The notes under the pieces were generated by a model. It made no database searches. It saw nothing but the letters and a program-made list of their open reading frames with translations, and was not told where the DNA came from. A stretch of DNA of 5,644 nt, from the NCBI GenBank assembly GCA_003132825.1, contig PKYX01000095.1, positions 1,592 to 7,235 on the forward strand. The letters run 5' to 3'. Position numbers and translations under genes: made by a program. The stretch comes from Acidobacteriaceae bacterium (GTDB taxonomy: Bacteria > Acidobacteriota > Terriglobia > Terriglobales > Acidobacteriaceae). Shown here piece after piece: positions 5,316 to 5,644 of this stretch; positions within the stretch are counted from its first letter, which is position 1; every line of letters starts with the position of its first letter.

Positions 5316-5644
5316 ATGCAACTGCTCAGTGGTTTGGCGTCCTGGTGGGTCTTGCCCGAGCACTCGGGCACCGAAACGCTAGCCATGGTTTTGCGCCTGG
5401 TACATTTCCTGGCGGCCATCACCTGGGTGGGTTTGCTCTACTTCTTCAACCTGGTGAATGTGCCGTTCATGAAGCAGGTGGAGGCCGCCGCCAAACCCAA
5501 GGTATTCGAGCATCTGACGTTGCCCGCCCTGAACTGGTTCCGCTGGAGTGCGCTCGTCACCGTGTTTGTGGGTTTCTGGTACTGGGCGCAGGTTTACGTC
5601 GCCGCGGCGGCGCACCTGGCGGGCAAGCACGCCCTGGGGACCAT
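5316..5644 (+). CDS. Membrane protein resembling the PuuD-type urate hydroxylase membrane domain (N-terminal part)
   Basis: This gene runs off the right edge; 109 complete codons are visible. After an N-terminal segment with WWVLPEHSG there is a membrane helix at about residues 22-47 (MVLRLVHFLAAITWVGLLYFFNLV), a short loop (PFMKQVEAAAKPKVFEHLTL), the motif PALNWFRWSA (70-79) and a second helix at about 79-99 (LVTVFVGFWYWAQVYVAAAA). The H.....TW.GLLYF.N pattern followed by P...WFRW resembles, from memory, the urate oxidase N-terminal membrane family (PuuD, DUF989), where some members carry a C-terminal cytochrome c domain. Many bacteria have homologues with no proven urate activity, so I do not assign the reaction or a gene symbol. 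His30 in the first helix is a candidate haem or cofactor ligand (inference). Promoter and Shine-Dalgarno sites support the start. Confidence 0.7.
   Translation, partial: MQLLSGLASWWVLPEHSGTETLAMVLRLVHFLAAITWVGLLYFFNLVNVPFMKQVEAAAKPKVFEHLTLPALNWFRWSALVTVFVGFWYWAQVYVAAAAHLAGKHALGT

Noticed and set aside
5189..5630. Minus-strand ORFs (77 and 83 codons) at the right end
   Set aside because: They overlap a plus-strand membrane protein gene that has a good Shine-Dalgarno site and clear hydrophobic helices, and they show no family signature.

Overview
The window looks like chromosomal DNA from a GC-rich, Gram-negative-type, respiring bacterium. My best guess is Acidobacteriota. The guess rests on recalled family features: two b-type subunit genes at the head of an ATP synthase operon that carries no a or c subunit gene, a second b subunit with an export signal and a long N-terminal extension, and an hfq-hflX pair whose HflX has a low-complexity insertion. 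The placement is an inference from gene content, not from a marker gene.

Layout. Positions 1-2362 (minus strand) hold the front half of an F1Fo ATP synthase operon, transcribed leftwards: a short b subunit gene, a long b subunit gene (ATGA overlap), atpH (delta, 3 nt gap) and atpA (alpha, 43 nt gap). atpA is cut by the window edge just before its Walker A motif. Positions 2363-2878 are a 516 nt intergenic region with no convincing protein gene but unusual regulatory structure. It has a sigma70-like promoter for the atp operon and, divergently, a second sigma70-like promoter with a perfect palindrome in its spacer. Directly downstream of the second promoter are two stem-loops, the larger ending in a T-rich stretch. 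I read this as a candidate small RNA or attenuated leader of about 85 nt (about 2706-2791). The same DNA read on the minus strand gives a 60-codon ORF with a nearly ideal Shine-Dalgarno sequence. Positions 2879-3205 (plus) encode a secreted mono-haem c-type cytochrome. It converges with hflX (3299-4750, minus), which lies downstream of hfq (4763-5062, minus). A 253 nt divergent promoter region separates hfq from a plus-strand membrane protein gene (5316 to the window end) resembling the membrane domain of PuuD-type urate hydroxylases.

How the genes relate. The atp genes supply the peripheral stalk (b, b', delta) and start the catalytic head (alpha) of the ATP synthase; the a and c subunits must be encoded elsewhere. 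The small cytochrome c is a periplasmic electron carrier that would suit a respiratory or PuuD-like partner, but the two genes are not in one operon. hfq and hflX, an sRNA chaperone and a ribosome-splitting GTPase, form a post-transcriptional and translational stress pair. They share a reading frame and are separated by one TAG stop, and hflX apparently starts at TTG.

The least ordinary part of the window is the structured, promoter-bearing stretch at 2672-2791.
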